Shown: in pieces, positions 43,305-52,738 of the stretch
Layout of the letters: each line of letters begins with the position of its first letter
How positions within the stretch are numbered: the first letter of the stretch is position 1
DNA from: CAYQXJ01 sp964421565
Lineage (GTDB): Bacteria; Planctomycetota; Brocadiia; SM23-32
Direction: 5' to 3'
DNA length: 64,000 nucleotides
Assembly (NCBI GenBank): GCA_964421565.1
Contig: CAYQXJ010000016.1
Coordinates: 15,113 to 79,112, forward strand
Translations under genes and position numbers: made by a program
Notes under the pieces: generated by a model
The model's database searches: none
Told to the model about the DNA's origin: nothing
The model's input: only the letters and a program-made list of their open reading frames with translations

Positions 43305-43333
43305 ACTATACGGGGCGGAGGGCAGAGCGTCAA
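43305..43333 (-). promoter_or_regulatory. near-consensus promoter of rsmA
   Basis: Minus strand: TTGACG (43328-43333), 17-base spacer, TATAGT (43305-43310). The transcript would begin about 25 bases before the ATG. Confidence 0.65.
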
Positions 43334-43345
43334 AAGAGGGCCGAC

Positions 43346-43374
43346 TTGCGGCCTCGGGGGGGCCTGCATAGAAT
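43346..43374 (+). promoter_or_regulatory. promoter of the glycosyltransferase-VWA operon
   Basis: TTGCGG (43346-43351), 17-base spacer, TAGAAT (43369-43374), divergent from the rsmA promoter with only 12 bases between the -35 boxes. Confidence 0.5.
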
Positions 43375-43428
43375 GCTCAGAGGCCGGCCACACGCCCTGG
43401 CGGACAAGCAGCAGGGAGGTCCTCACTC

Positions 43429-44541
43429 ATGCTCCGTATCCTGGCCCTGGAGCCTTACTATACTGGCTCGCACCGGGCGTTTCTGGACGGGTGGGTGGGG
43501 CATAGCCGTCACTGCGTCGAACGGCTCACGATGCCCGGCCGCAAGTGGAAGTGGCGCATGCGCGGCAGTGCGCTGACACTCGGAGAGCAGGTGCGCCGGC
43601 GCGCGGGGGACTTCGACCTCCTGTTCGCCAGTGACTTCCTGGACATGGCGGCCCTGGTCGGCATGCACCCCGACGCTCTCGGCGACGTGCCCAGGGTCGT
43701 CTATTTCCACGAGAACCAGATCACCTATCCCGTGGCCGACGAAGGCGAGAGGGACTACCAGTTCGGTTTCACGAACCTCACCACCTGCCTGGCGGCTGAC
43801 AGTGCCCTGTTCAACTCGCAGTACCATCTTGAAAGCTTCCTCCGAGGGGCGGATGATCTGCTGCGGCGCATGCCGGATTGCGTACCCCGGTGGGCGCCGG
43901 AACGCATACGCCGGTCCTCGCGCGTCGTGCCTGTCGGCGTGGACTTGGCTTCGATAGACGCCGCATGCCCTGCCGTCCGGCCGCGTCGTGGGGCGCTGAC
44001 CATCGTGTGGAATCATCGGTGGGAGTGGGATAAGAGAGTTGAGGCGTTCTTCGGCCTGCTGTATGAACTGCTGGGGCAGGGGTGCGACTTCGCCGTAATC
44101 GCCGCAGGGCGGGACAGCGGCCGGTCCCCGGCGGTTCAACGCGAAGCGCGACGTCGCCTCGGCGACCGTCTGTTGCACATGGGTTTCGTGCCCTCGCGCC
44201 GGCAGTACTGCCGATTGCTCTGCCGGGGCGACGTCGTGGTCTCGACCGCCGTCCACGAGTTCTTCGGTGTCTCGATTGTTGAGGCCGCATACGCCGGCTG
44301 CCTGCCCCTGCTGCCCGACGATCTGAGCTACCCCGAACTCGTGCCTGCGCAGCACCACGAGCAGTGCCTCTACCGCGACCTGGGCGATCTGAAGGACAGG
44401 CTTGCCGATCTGTGCGAACGCCCGCAGGCGGCGCGGGCTGTGGACCTGCGGGCTGCGATGCGCCGTTTCAACTGGGACCGGGTCGGCCCTCTGCTGGATG
44501 ATGCAGTCGAAGAAGTGGCGGGGGAGAGGCGCAATGGTTGA
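43429..44541 (+). CDS. tRNA-queuosine alpha-mannosyltransferase homologue (DUF3524/GTDC1 family)
   Basis: A 370-residue GT4-type glycosyltransferase. The N-terminal domain matches the DUF3524 family of human GTDC1/QTMAN: GSHRAF near residue 13, LTMPGRKWKWRMRGSAL (33-49), FASDFLDMAAL, VVYFHENQITYPV (90-102) and ERDYQFGF. QTMAN adds mannose to queuosine of tRNA-Asp in animals. The C-terminal Rossmann domain has the GT4 donor motif HEFFGVSIVEAAYAG. The next gene starts inside its last codons, so the two are coupled. The bacterial activity is inferred. Confidence 0.75.
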   Translation: MLRILALEPYYTGSHRAFLDGWVGHSRHCVERLTMPGRKWKWRMRGSALTLGEQVRRRAGDFDLLFASDFLDMAALVGMHPDALGDVPRVVYFHENQITYPVADEGERDYQFGFTNLTTCLAADSALFNSQYHLESFLRGADDLLRRMPDCVPRWAPERIRRSSRVVPVGVDLASIDAACPAVRPRRGALTIVWNHRWEWDKRVEAFFGLLYELLGQGCDFAVIAAGRDSGRSPAVQREARRRLGDRLLHMGFVPSRRQYCRLLCRGDVVVSTAVHEFFGVSIVEAAYAGCLPLLPDDLSYPELVPAQHHEQCLYRDLGDLKDRLADLCERPQAARAVDLRAAMRRFNWDRVGPLLDDAVEEVAGERRNG

Positions 44542-46666
44542 GTTTGCGCGACCGGAGTTCCTGTGGGCCCTGCCGGCTGCTGCCTTGCCCGTCCTCATAC
44601 ACATGTGGAACCGGACCCGTTACCGCACTGTGCAGTGGGCGACAATGGACTTCCTGCGCGTGGCCGAGCGACACCGAAGGCAGCGCATGCGGCTGAAGAA
44701 CCTGCTTCTGCTCGCGATCAGGGTGCTGGCGGTGCTCTTGCTCGTATTCATGTTCGCGCGGCCCCGGGCGACGACCGCCCGGCCCGGAGCGCGCGGAGTG
44801 GAGAAGACCGTGGTGCTACTCGATGACTCCGCGAGCATGACTCAGACCGTGGACGGAGTGTCGCTCTTCGACAGGGCGAAACGCCTCGTCGGGGACATGG
44901 CCCAGGCTTCGCGCACAGGCTCCTTCGAGCTATGGGTCGGCAGTTGGCGCGAACCCGTGTTGGGAGCTGAAGATGCGGCTCAGCTCGACGAGGCGGAGCT
45001 CGGCGCCGCGATCGACGCCCTGCGAACGGTGGGAACGCCGCTCGATCTGGACTTGCTGACACAGATGGGTCAGGGCTCGCCGGACGGGGCTCACTTCGTC
45101 ATCGTGAGCGACCTGCGCGCGAGCGATTGGGGTGCGGCGCAGCCGCTGCCCCCGGTCAGATCGGCCCTGCGGTCACTGCAGGAGTTCGGCCCGGTGCAGA
45201 TCGTGGACGTGGGTGCTGCGCCGGGACCGAACACGGGCCTCGGCGACCTCAGCGGTTCCGGGCGGTTTCTCTATGTGGATCGGGGCTCGCTGCTGCGCGT
45301 TACCGTGCACAACAAGCGCGACGCGCTGCTGGAGGCCGACGTCCTGCAGGTCGAGGTCGATGGGCGGCTGGTGCCGTCCGTGGCCGCTGCGGCGGTCCCG
45401 CCCGGCCAGCGGGTGAACGTTCCGTTCACGGTGCGCTTCTCCCGGCAGGGCTATCGTGCCCTGCGCGTTGCGCTGCGCACGCCCGACGCTTTCCCAGCGG
45501 ACGACGAAAGGCACGCCTGCCTGACGGTTCTCAGGGATGTGCCGGTGCTGCTGGTGGAAGACGAACCAGGCGCCGCCCCGTATCTGGCTGCAGCGCTGGC
45601 GCCGAGCGCCGACAGCAGCTCCCTGCGTGTCGAACGCGTCCGCAGTGATGCGGCTGGTATCTCTGTGGATGAATACGCCGTCGTTTTTCTGTACGACCTG
45701 CGGACTCCGGCTCTCTGGACAGAGCCCCTACGGCGTTACGTTGTGGACGGGGGGCGGGTCGTGGCCTTCCTGGGCGCGGGTGCTGAAGAGGCGGCATGGC
45801 GGGCGAGCTTCTTCTCTCAATCGCGCGGGTTGATCGACGCCGACCTGGTCGCACAGGCCCAGGTGGAGGCGGGCGCCGGTTTGACGCAACTCGACGCCGC
45901 GCATCCCCTTCTGCAACCGTTTGCGGGTTGGGAGGCGGTGTTCGCCACTGCATCATTCGCGCGATACCATGCTCTGGTGCCCGGTCGCGCGTGCGAGTCG
46001 CCGGTCCGCTTCGACGATGCTGCCAGCACACCTGCGCTCCTGGTGCAGCGGTTGGGAGAAGGTTGGGTGGCTGTCTTCCCGTTCGCTCTGCAGTGGACCG
46101 ACTGGGCGCGCCACGAAGTCGCTCGCACGACCTTCGTGAGCCTTATGCAATGGCTTGTGGAATCGGGGACACCGGCTTCGGACGAGCTGAACTTGAAGGC
46201 GGGTGCCGCCTTGTCGTTCCCGTTGCAGGCTGGCCGGCACCGCGTGACGGGCCGGCTTCTTCCACCGGATGGGGGCGAAGCGCTGGAGCTTGTTGCCGAC
46301 GCCCGTGCGGATCGCGAAGGGCTCTGGTTTACCAGCGCCCCGCTGAATCGGCTCGGCGTCTGGAAGCTGCAGCTTGAGCGGTTGGGCGGCGGCACGGACA
46401 GTGTGCCCATAGCCGTGAACTTGCCGGAGAGTGAGAGCCGACTCGAGCGCACAAGCCCGGCTGCGCTCGAACGTCTTTCCGTGCGCCCGGGCCAACTGCG
46501 TGTTCTGAAGGCTGGCGACGCGGGCGAGGGCGAAGGATTGGGGAAGGCGCGTTGGTGGCGTGCGTTTGCGGTTCTGGCGCTGGCCGTCTTGTTTGTGGAG
46601 AGCCTTCTGGCCTACGCGTTCGGCAACCCATCGTCGGATGCGCTGCTGTGGGGAGGTAGCCCATGA
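44534..46666 (+). CDS. BatA-like VWA-domain membrane protein
   Basis: A 710-residue protein with the BatA N-terminal domain (FLWALPAAALPVLIHMW; two membrane helices at about 9-25 and 55-75), then a VWA domain with an intact MIDAS start in LLDDSASM. The long periplasmic part is followed by a C-terminal membrane helix. VWA proteins of this type work with MoxR-type ATPases in envelope maturation. The start overlaps the mannosyltransferase gene; the stop overlaps the next VWA gene. A MoxR gene lies 11 kb away in the window. Confidence 0.75.
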   Translation: MVEFARPEFLWALPAAALPVLIHMWNRTRYRTVQWATMDFLRVAERHRRQRMRLKNLLLLAIRVLAVLLLVFMFARPRATTARPGARGVEKTVVLLDDSASMTQTVDGVSLFDRAKRLVGDMAQASRTGSFELWVGSWREPVLGAEDAAQLDEAELGAAIDALRTVGTPLDLDLLTQMGQGSPDGAHFVIVSDLRASDWGAAQPLPPVRSALRSLQEFGPVQIVDVGAAPGPNTGLGDLSGSGRFLYVDRGSLLRVTVHNKRDALLEADVLQVEVDGRLVPSVAAAAVPPGQRVNVPFTVRFSRQGYRALRVALRTPDAFPADDERHACLTVLRDVPVLLVEDEPGAAPYLAAALAPSADSSSLRVERVRSDAAGISVDEYAVVFLYDLRTPALWTEPLRRYVVDGGRVVAFLGAGAEEAAWRASFFSQSRGLIDADLVAQAQVEAGAGLTQLDAAHPLLQPFAGWEAVFATASFARYHALVPGRACESPVRFDDAASTPALLVQRLGEGWVAVFPFALQWTDWARHEVARTTFVSLMQWLVESGTPASDELNLKAGAALSFPLQAGRHRVTGRLLPPDGGEALELVADARADREGLWFTSAPLNRLGVWKLQLERLGGGTDSVPIAVNLPESESRLERTSPAALERLSVRPGQLRVLKAGDAGEGEGLGKARWWRAFAVLALAVLFVESLLAYAFGNPSSDALLWGGSP

Positions 46667-48933
46667 ACGGCGCCTTGGCACCGGCGCAGGGCACGGACCG
46701 AGTGATCACCCTTTTCCAGTGGGCGTCGGCCCCCTCCGGCGGTTGGGCCCTGCTGGCCCTGGTTGGTGCGGCCGGCGTGACCGCATGCGTCGCGTGGGCC
46801 TACGCCCGTGAGCGAGCGGGCCGCCTCAGGTGGGCGCCGTTTGCCCTGCGCATCTGCCTGCTGTACGTGATCGCGCTCATACTTCTTGGTCCCAGCACTG
46901 CGATTGACTTGCGTCGTGTGGTTCCGGGCCATGTGGTAATGCTTGTCGACCGGTCCGCGAGCATGTCAGTTCGCGACGCAGGGGAGGGGCAGTCCGCAAG
47001 TCGTCACGAATTGCTGCGCCGTCTCCTTGCGCCTGCGACGCTGGCGGCGCTCACGCAACGAGCCGAGGTCAGGCTGGTCACCTTCGCTTCGGCGACGAAA
47101 GAGGTCCTTACGCTACCCTACGGGGCAGAAGCTGTGGAGCCGAAGTTCCCCGAATGGGAGGCGACGGGGGCATACACGGATATCAGGGCTGCACTGCACG
47201 CGGCGCTCGGCCCCTCGGAGGGGACTCCCCTGGCCGGCGTTGTGCTTCTCAGCGATGGCATCGACACGGCTGGTTCCGACGGGGCGGAGCTGGCCCGGCA
47301 GGCCGCAGGGGGCGGAATCCCGATACATGCGATCGCCTTCGGCAGTTCTAATCCGTTACCCAACGTGCGTGTGGTGGGGCTGCGCGCTGACGGAAGGGCG
47401 CTTGCTGGTTTGCCCTTGAGGTTGACAGCCACCGTTGCCTCAGAGGGCTTGGGTGGCCGGGAGGTGACGTTGTTGCTCGCGGCATCCGGGACCGACGGCG
47501 ATAGCCGGGAAGTGCTACGCCGCGCCGTGGTGCTGGGAGAGGGCGAAGCTGTCAAGACGTTGGATCTGACCCATGTGCCACCGGCCGGTGGCCTGCTGCG
47601 CTACGAGGCCCGCGTTGAGCCGCTCGAGGGAGAAGCGCGGCTGGAAGACAACGTCGGCGCGGTTCAGGTGCAGGTCTCCGAGCAGAAGGTCCGTGTTCTG
47701 CTGGTCGGCGGTGTGCCCTCCCGCGAGTTCCGTTTCCTGAGGGAGCTGATCCGGCGCGATCCGACGTTCGAGCTGGACGTATGGTTAAGTACGTCGAGCG
47801 CTTCGCCCCCTTTGCCGCAGACCCGGTCCGAACTGCTTCGCTATGCCGTGGTGTTGGCTTGCGATCCTGCACGGGATGACGTTGAGGCTGAGTGGTGGAG
47901 CAAAGTGGTGCAGCTGGTTGACAGGGAGGGGCTCGGACTCGTCTACGTTGCCGGGCCGGCCCATGCGCCGGATCTGCTCACCGGCCGGGGGGCAGATCGC
48001 CTGCTGAATGCGCTGCCGGTGCTGCCCGACCGCGCGCGACTGCTCTCGCTCATTTCGGGCGGGGGCTACTTCACGCGCTTGCTGGCGGTGACTGCGGCGG
48101 CGAATGGGGCGGAGCATCCTGTGCTTGCCCCCGCCGATGCCTCGGCCCCGCTCGCTTACTGGCGCCAGGCGCCCGGTCTCTACTGGACGTGTCCGACGGT
48201 GGGCGCGAAGCAGGGAGCGACCGTGCTGCTGCGGGCGGGACAGCACGTACTGGCGGCCGTGCAGCCCTATGGGATGGGTCGCGTTCTGTGGTGCGGTTCG
48301 CCAGAGACCTGGCGGTGGCGCCGGGCCGGCATTCAGCGGCACGAGCGGTTCTGGCTGCAGGCACTTCGGCACGCAGCGGGCGGCGTCCTGGTCGCGGATA
48401 GGCGCGTTCGCATCAGCTTGGACCGCTCCGCTTATTTGCCGGGTCAGGTTGTTCGGGTCCGGGTGCGAGTCTTGGATGAAGCCATGGAGCCCGTGGCGGC
48501 GCCTGAGGTGGTGTTATCCGTGGAGCGTGACGGCGCGGCGTTGCGGGAGCTGTCAGCCCGGCCGGTTGTCGGCAAGCCCGGAACCTACGAGGCCCTCTTC
48601 ACGCCTCCGCGTTTCGGCAGTTTTCGCGTTGTCCATCGCGTGCCAAGTGGGCCCGTTGTCGCTGAGGGGTTCGAAGTGAAGCGGCCGGAAGTGGAGTTTC
48701 GGCGAGTCCGGCCTGATATAGACCTGCTAACGCGGATGACGCGGCAAACGGGCGGCATCCTGCTTCGCCCCGACGAGATCGGCCGGCTGACCGAAGTCAT
48801 CCCCGACATGTCGCGCACTGTCGTGGAGCCCGGGCCAGTGCGACCGGCGTGGGATCGCGCCTGGCTGCTCGGCCTCATAATCGTGCTGCTTGCAGGCGAG
48901 TGGGTCCTGCGAAAGGGGCTCGGGATGCTCTGA
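46663..48933 (+). CDS. large VWA-domain membrane protein with amidotransferase-like domain
   Basis: A 756-residue protein with two or three N-terminal membrane helices (about 24-72), a VWA domain with MIDAS motif LVDRSASMSV, a beta-rich middle region, and a later alpha/beta region with GLGLVYVAGPAHAPDLL that resembles the class I glutamine amidotransferase-like domain seen in BatB-type relatives. A last membrane helix is near the C-terminus (about 733-750). It overlaps the BatA-like gene by four bases and forms an operon with it. Role unknown; likely acts with the upstream partner. Confidence 0.65.
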   Translation: MNGALAPAQGTDRVITLFQWASAPSGGWALLALVGAAGVTACVAWAYARERAGRLRWAPFALRICLLYVIALILLGPSTAIDLRRVVPGHVVMLVDRSASMSVRDAGEGQSASRHELLRRLLAPATLAALTQRAEVRLVTFASATKEVLTLPYGAEAVEPKFPEWEATGAYTDIRAALHAALGPSEGTPLAGVVLLSDGIDTAGSDGAELARQAAGGGIPIHAIAFGSSNPLPNVRVVGLRADGRALAGLPLRLTATVASEGLGGREVTLLLAASGTDGDSREVLRRAVVLGEGEAVKTLDLTHVPPAGGLLRYEARVEPLEGEARLEDNVGAVQVQVSEQKVRVLLVGGVPSREFRFLRELIRRDPTFELDVWLSTSSASPPLPQTRSELLRYAVVLACDPARDDVEAEWWSKVVQLVDREGLGLVYVAGPAHAPDLLTGRGADRLLNALPVLPDRARLLSLISGGGYFTRLLAVTAAANGAEHPVLAPADASAPLAYWRQAPGLYWTCPTVGAKQGATVLLRAGQHVLAAVQPYGMGRVLWCGSPETWRWRRAGIQRHERFWLQALRHAAGGVLVADRRVRISLDRSAYLPGQVVRVRVRVLDEAMEPVAAPEVVLSVERDGAALRELSARPVVGKPGTYEALFTPPRFGSFRVVHRVPSGPVVAEGFEVKRPEVEFRRVRPDIDLLTRMTRQTGGILLRPDEIGRLTEVIPDMSRTVVEPGPVRPAWDRAWLLGLIIVLLAGEWVLRKGLGML

Positions 48934-48944
48934 AGCACCCCCAT

Positions 48945-49427
48945 TCAGTTGACGTCTCCCAGGTATATCGGCGCGTCTTCCACCACGCCGCCCAACGCCC
49001 GCGCCAGTGCTTTGGGGTACAGCGGTAACTCAGGAATGTCGGCGACTGGCAGCCATGCGAGCCCGATCTGGCGGCTGTCGACATGCGATGCGTCGCGTGT
49101 TCCGGGCGGTTCCACGAGGCGGCAGTGGAAGAAGAACTCGACTCGATGCAGGTCCCCCTGTTCGGAAGCGAACTCGTGGTGTGCGCCGATGTAATCGCGC
49201 ACGTGCGCCAGGTCTCCCACTTCGACAGTGGCCCCGGTCTCCTCGCGCACCTCTCGTTCGAGCGTTTCGACCAGCGTTTCGTCGGGATTCTGGCTTCCCC
49301 CGGGCAGCACGTAGTAGGTGCGCGTGCCCCGGCGCTTCTTGATGGCCAGCAACTGTCCGTCGCTCATGATGATACCCTTCACGTTCGTTCCCGGGCGCAT
49401 CTTCCGCCCGAGCCGTTTTGTCTCCAT
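48945..49427 (-). CDS. NUDIX hydrolase
   Basis: A 160-residue NUDIX protein, hydrolysing a nucleoside diphosphate linked to another moiety. The Nudix box is complete: GGSQNPDETLVETLE followed by REVREETGA. The start at 49427 was chosen from the position of the domain; the longer upstream frame would overlap truA. It lies downstream of truA on the same strand. Confidence 0.85.
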   Translation of the reverse strand: METKRLGRKMRPGTNVKGIIMSDGQLLAIKKRRGTRTYYVLPGGSQNPDETLVETLEREVREETGATVEVGDLAHVRDYIGAHHEFASEQGDLHRVEFFFHCRLVEPPGTRDASHVDSRQIGLAWLPVADIPELPLYPKALARALGGVVEDAPIYLGDVN

Positions 49428-49512
49428 CTTGCTTATCCCCCGGTTCCCAGAGCCACGCATGCTCTTGCGGAGTGGCTCTTGAATGCGATCCCAGGCCCCG
49501 AGCCGAGCTCGT

Positions 49513-50268
49513 TCAGGGCGTCGCCCCGTTCTCGGCATAGCACACGGAAACCAGCACAAGGCCCTTGGCGGGCGCCGTCGGCCCGGCGGCCGAGCGGTTG
49601 CGTGCCTGCAGAGCTGTGGCAGACTGGTCGACGGTCATCTTCCCGCGCCCGACCTCGATGAGGGTGCCCACGATGATGCGCACCATGTTGTACAGGAAAC
49701 CGTCGGCTTCGATCAGGTAATGGAGCTCATCGCCGCTGCGCAAGAGATGGCTGCGCAGCACGGTGCGCACCTTGTTTTCGACCTCGGAATGCTCGCTCGC
49801 GAAGCTGGTGAAGTCTCGCCTGCCGAGGAGGGCTTCTGCGCACTCGCGCATGGCAGATATGTTCAGCTCATCGCCGCGCCGCACGACGAGGCGATCACGC
49901 AATGGGCGAGGCGTGGGGCTCAGTAGCAGCCGGTAGCGATACAGCTTCGAGACGGCGTCGTACTGTGCGTGGAAGTCCTTATCAACTTCGCGACAATCGA
50001 GGACGGCAACATCATTTGGCAGCCAGTAGTTCAGGGCATGCACGAACTGGCCGGTCGGCAGGTCGGACTCGGTGTCGAAGTGGGCGCGCTGTCCTTCCGC
50101 GTGGACGCCGGCGTCGGTCCTGCTGGCGCCGATCACGCGTGACGGCTGGCCGGTGGTCTGCCGCAGCGCGTGCTCCACCACGCCCTGCACGGTGCGCCCC
50201 TGGGCCTGGACCTGCCAGCCGCTGAAGTCCGTGCCGTCGTATTCGAGCCGTATGGCGAGGCGACGCAT
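49513..50268 (-). CDS. truA: tRNA pseudouridine synthase A
   Basis: TruA makes pseudouridine at positions 38-40 of many tRNAs. Catalytic Asp is in the conserved GASRTDAGVHA. The start IRLEYDGTDFSGWQ and the C-terminal NMVRIIVGTLIEVG are TruA hallmarks. The length of 251 aa is normal. ATG 50268 is preferred over GTG 50277 because AAGGAG lies 11 bases before it versus two. Confidence 0.93.
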   Translation of the reverse strand: MRRLAIRLEYDGTDFSGWQVQAQGRTVQGVVEHALRQTTGQPSRVIGASRTDAGVHAEGQRAHFDTESDLPTGQFVHALNYWLPNDVAVLDCREVDKDFHAQYDAVSKLYRYRLLLSPTPRPLRDRLVVRRGDELNISAMRECAEALLGRRDFTSFASEHSEVENKVRTVLRSHLLRSGDELHYLIEADGFLYNMVRIIVGTLIEVGRGKMTVDQSATALQARNRSAAGPTAPAKGLVLVSVCYAENGATP

Positions 50269-50306
50269 GGCTGACACTGCTCCTTGCCGGGGGTGACTGC
50301 TGAGGG

Positions 50307-50335
50307 AATGTAGCGACGGACAGAGCGTGCGTCAA
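50307..50335 (-). promoter_or_regulatory. promoter of truA
   Basis: Minus strand: TTGACG (50330-50335), 17-base spacer, TACATT (50307-50312), about 35 bases before the start. Confidence 0.6.
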
Positions 50336-50382
50336 CTTCGCAGGGGGGCGATCTAACCGACCGGGGCTCCTGCCCTGGTTCT

Positions 50383-50411
50383 TTGCATTACTGTCTGATG
50401 CGGCGCATAAT
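50383..50411 (+). promoter_or_regulatory. promoter of hslVU
   Basis: TTGCAT (50383-50388), 17-base spacer, CATAAT (50406-50411), divergent from the truA promoter. No heat-shock sigma-32 element (CTTGAA / CCCCAT) is seen. Confidence 0.55.
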
Positions 50412-50451
50412 ACGCATACTCGCCTACCCCTGACAGCGTAGGAGGAACGCG

Positions 50452-50991
50452 ATGAGGCAAGACCTCCGCAGCACAACCATACTCTCGGTGCGCCGAGACG
50501 GTCAGGTGGCCGTGGGCGGCGACGGGCAGGTGAGTCTGAACGAGACGGTAGTGAAGGCCACGGCCAACAAGATCCGCCGCCTGCACCAGGATCAGGTGAT
50601 CGTTGGGTTCGCCGGATCAGCGGGTGATGCTTTCGCACTGCTGGACCGTTTCAGCGGCAAGCTGGAGACCTACCAGGGCAACCTGCTGCGCAGTGCCCAC
50701 GAGCTGGCCAAGGAATGGCGCACGGACAAACTGCTGCGCCCGTTGCAGAGCATGCTGGTGACCGTGGGCAGCAGGCACAGCCTGCTGATCAGCGGCTCGG
50801 GTGAAGTTATTGAACCTGACGATGGGATCATCGCCATCGGTTCCGGCGGGCCCATGGCGACGGCCGCCGCCCGTGCGCTGCTGCTGAACACGGAGCTGAG
50901 CGCGGCCGACATCATCCAGAAGGCACTGGAGATTGCCGCCGACATATGCATCTACACCAACCGCAACATCCGGGTAGAGACGCTGCCATGA
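50452..50991 (+). CDS. hslV: HslV (ClpQ) protease subunit
   Basis: HslV is the proteasome-like peptidase of the HslVU complex in the cytoplasm. After a seven-residue propeptide (MRQDLRS) the mature chain would start with the catalytic Thr of TTILSVRR. Conserved GDGQVSLNETVVK and GSGGPMATAAARALL are present. The length of 179 aa is typical. The start has GGAGG nine bases upstream, and the stop overlaps hslU. Confidence 0.95.
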   Translation: MRQDLRSTTILSVRRDGQVAVGGDGQVSLNETVVKATANKIRRLHQDQVIVGFAGSAGDAFALLDRFSGKLETYQGNLLRSAHELAKEWRTDKLLRPLQSMLVTVGSRHSLLISGSGEVIEPDDGIIAIGSGGPMATAAARALLLNTELSAADIIQKALEIAADICIYTNRNIRVETLP

Positions 50992-52319
50992 AGGGCATGA
51001 CGCCCCGGGCAGTCGTTGAACATCTGGACCAGTACATCGTGGGGCAGGGCGGCGCCAAGCGCGCCGTGGCAGTAGCGCTGCGCAATCGCTGGCGCCGGCA
51101 GCAGCTTAGCCAGGAGATGCGGGCCGAGGTGCTGCCGAAGAACATCATCATGATCGGCCCGACCGGCGTGGGTAAGACAGAGATCGCCCGTCGCCTTGCC
51201 GGGCTGGCGAACGCGCCGTTTGTGAAGGTGGAGGCGAGCCACTACACCGAGGTCGGCTATTACGGGCGCGACGTGGAGAATATGGTCCGCGAACTGGTGG
51301 ACCTGTCGGTGAACATGGTGCGGGACGACATGTTCGCGGAGGTCCGCCCCGAGGCAGAGGAGCGGGCCGAGCGGAAACTGCTGGAACGCCTCTACGAGCC
51401 CGGCGACGCTGCCCTCGCCGATGAGGAGAGACTGCGCAAGCAAGAGCGCGCGCGCGAGCGCCTGCACCGCCTGCTGCTGGAAGGCAAGCTGGACGAGCGC
51501 GAGGTAGAGATCGAGGTTACGGAAAAGCCCGCCATCGTGCAGGGCGCCATGATGGGAGGCGGCGAAATCGGGGTGGACATGCAGAGCTTCCTGGAGGAGA
51601 TGATCCCCTCGCGAAGTGAGACGCGCAAAATGAGCGTCGCTGAGGCGCGGGAGACGCTTATACACCAGGAGTCGGAACGACTGGTGGACCGGCAGTCCGT
51701 CAGCCGTCGGGCCTGCACGCTGGCCGAGGAGCACGGCATCATCTTCATCGACGAGATCGACAAGGTCGCCGGCGGTGCCGCCGAAAGCCGCGGGCCGGAT
51801 GTGAGCCGCGAGGGCGTTCAGCGCGATCTGCTGCCCATCGTGGAGGGCTGCACCGTGTCTACCCGCCATGGGCTGGTGCATACCGATCATATTCTGTTCA
51901 TCGCGGCCGGCGCGTTCACCGTGGCGAAGCCCAGCGACCTGATACCGGAGTTGCAGGGGCGGTTCCCAATACGCGTCGAGCTGGACGACCTGACCAAGGA
52001 AGACTTCGTGCGTATCCTGCGCGAGCCGAGGACGGCCCTGACACGGCAGTACAGCGCGCTTCTGGCGACGGAGGGACTGGCGGTCGAGTTCCAAGACGAC
52101 GCCGTGGAGAGGATCGCCGACTATGCCGAACAGATCAACCGACGCACCCAGAGCATCGGCGCGCGCCGCCTGCACACGGTGATGGAGCGACTGCTGGAGC
52201 AGGTGAGCTTCGAGGCGCCGGAGATGGACAGCGACAGTCTCTGCGTAGACGCCCAGTACGTGGAGGAACGGCTCGCCGAACTCGTCGAAGATGACGACCT
52301 GACACGCTACATCCTATAG
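50988..52319 (+). CDS. hslU: HslU (ClpY) unfoldase ATPase
   Basis: HslU is the AAA+ ATPase that unfolds substrates for HslV. Walker A GPTGVGKTE, Walker B FIDEIDK, the sensor PSDLIPELQGRFP and the C-terminal LTRYIL that docks into HslV are all present. The family insert (I domain) follows SHYTEVGYYGRDVE. 443 residues is normal. The ATG overlaps the hslV stop by four bases. Confidence 0.96.
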   Translation: MKGMTPRAVVEHLDQYIVGQGGAKRAVAVALRNRWRRQQLSQEMRAEVLPKNIIMIGPTGVGKTEIARRLAGLANAPFVKVEASHYTEVGYYGRDVENMVRELVDLSVNMVRDDMFAEVRPEAEERAERKLLERLYEPGDAALADEERLRKQERARERLHRLLLEGKLDEREVEIEVTEKPAIVQGAMMGGGEIGVDMQSFLEEMIPSRSETRKMSVAEARETLIHQESERLVDRQSVSRRACTLAEEHGIIFIDEIDKVAGGAAESRGPDVSREGVQRDLLPIVEGCTVSTRHGLVHTDHILFIAAGAFTVAKPSDLIPELQGRFPIRVELDDLTKEDFVRILREPRTALTRQYSALLATEGLAVEFQDDAVERIADYAEQINRRTQSIGARRLHTVMERLLEQVSFEAPEMDSDSLCVDAQYVEERLAELVEDDDLTRYIL

Positions 52320-52411
52320 GGCGAAGGTGTCCATTCCCTAAGTGACAACCAGGCTCGGCGGTCGAAAACGATGCTTAGAATCCGCCGCCGGCTGGAGGAG
52401 GGCTGGAACCG

Positions 52412-52732
52412 ATGGATCGAAAATGCGTCGTGTGCCATAGCAACCCCGCCAGCGTCCGTTGTATCCAGTGCCACAAGCCTGTCTGCAGCGAGTGCGCGTT
52501 CAAGACGGAGCATGGCGCCTTCTGCAGCCGCGGTTGCGCGGCCGCCTATCGCGACTTCAAGAAGGCCGAGGGGGCCTCAGCTCGGCGCAATTCGGGCCTT
52601 CTCGCCAAACTCATCGTCTTCATCGTGCTGCTGGTGGTCGCCGTTGGGGTGGCCTATGTGCTTAAGCCCGAATGGTTCCGCGAGGTATCCGTCCCCACCC
52701 CCGGCCAGCAGACGGTCCAGCCGGGGCAGTGA
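52412..52732 (+). CDS. B-box-like zinc-finger protein with one membrane helix
   Basis: A 106-residue protein with an N-terminal Cys/His cluster (Cys5, 8, 17, 20, 25, 28, His34, Cys38, Cys42), the spacing of a B-box-type zinc finger found in small bacterial membrane proteins. A membrane helix at about 65-83 and a short tail follow. GGAGGAGGG lies upstream. It is 92 bases downstream of hslU. Function unknown. Confidence 0.6.
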   Translation: MDRKCVVCHSNPASVRCIQCHKPVCSECAFKTEHGAFCSRGCAAAYRDFKKAEGASARRNSGLLAKLIVFIVLLVVAVGVAYVLKPEWFREVSVPTPGQQTVQPGQ

Positions 52733-52738
52733 GCCGAT

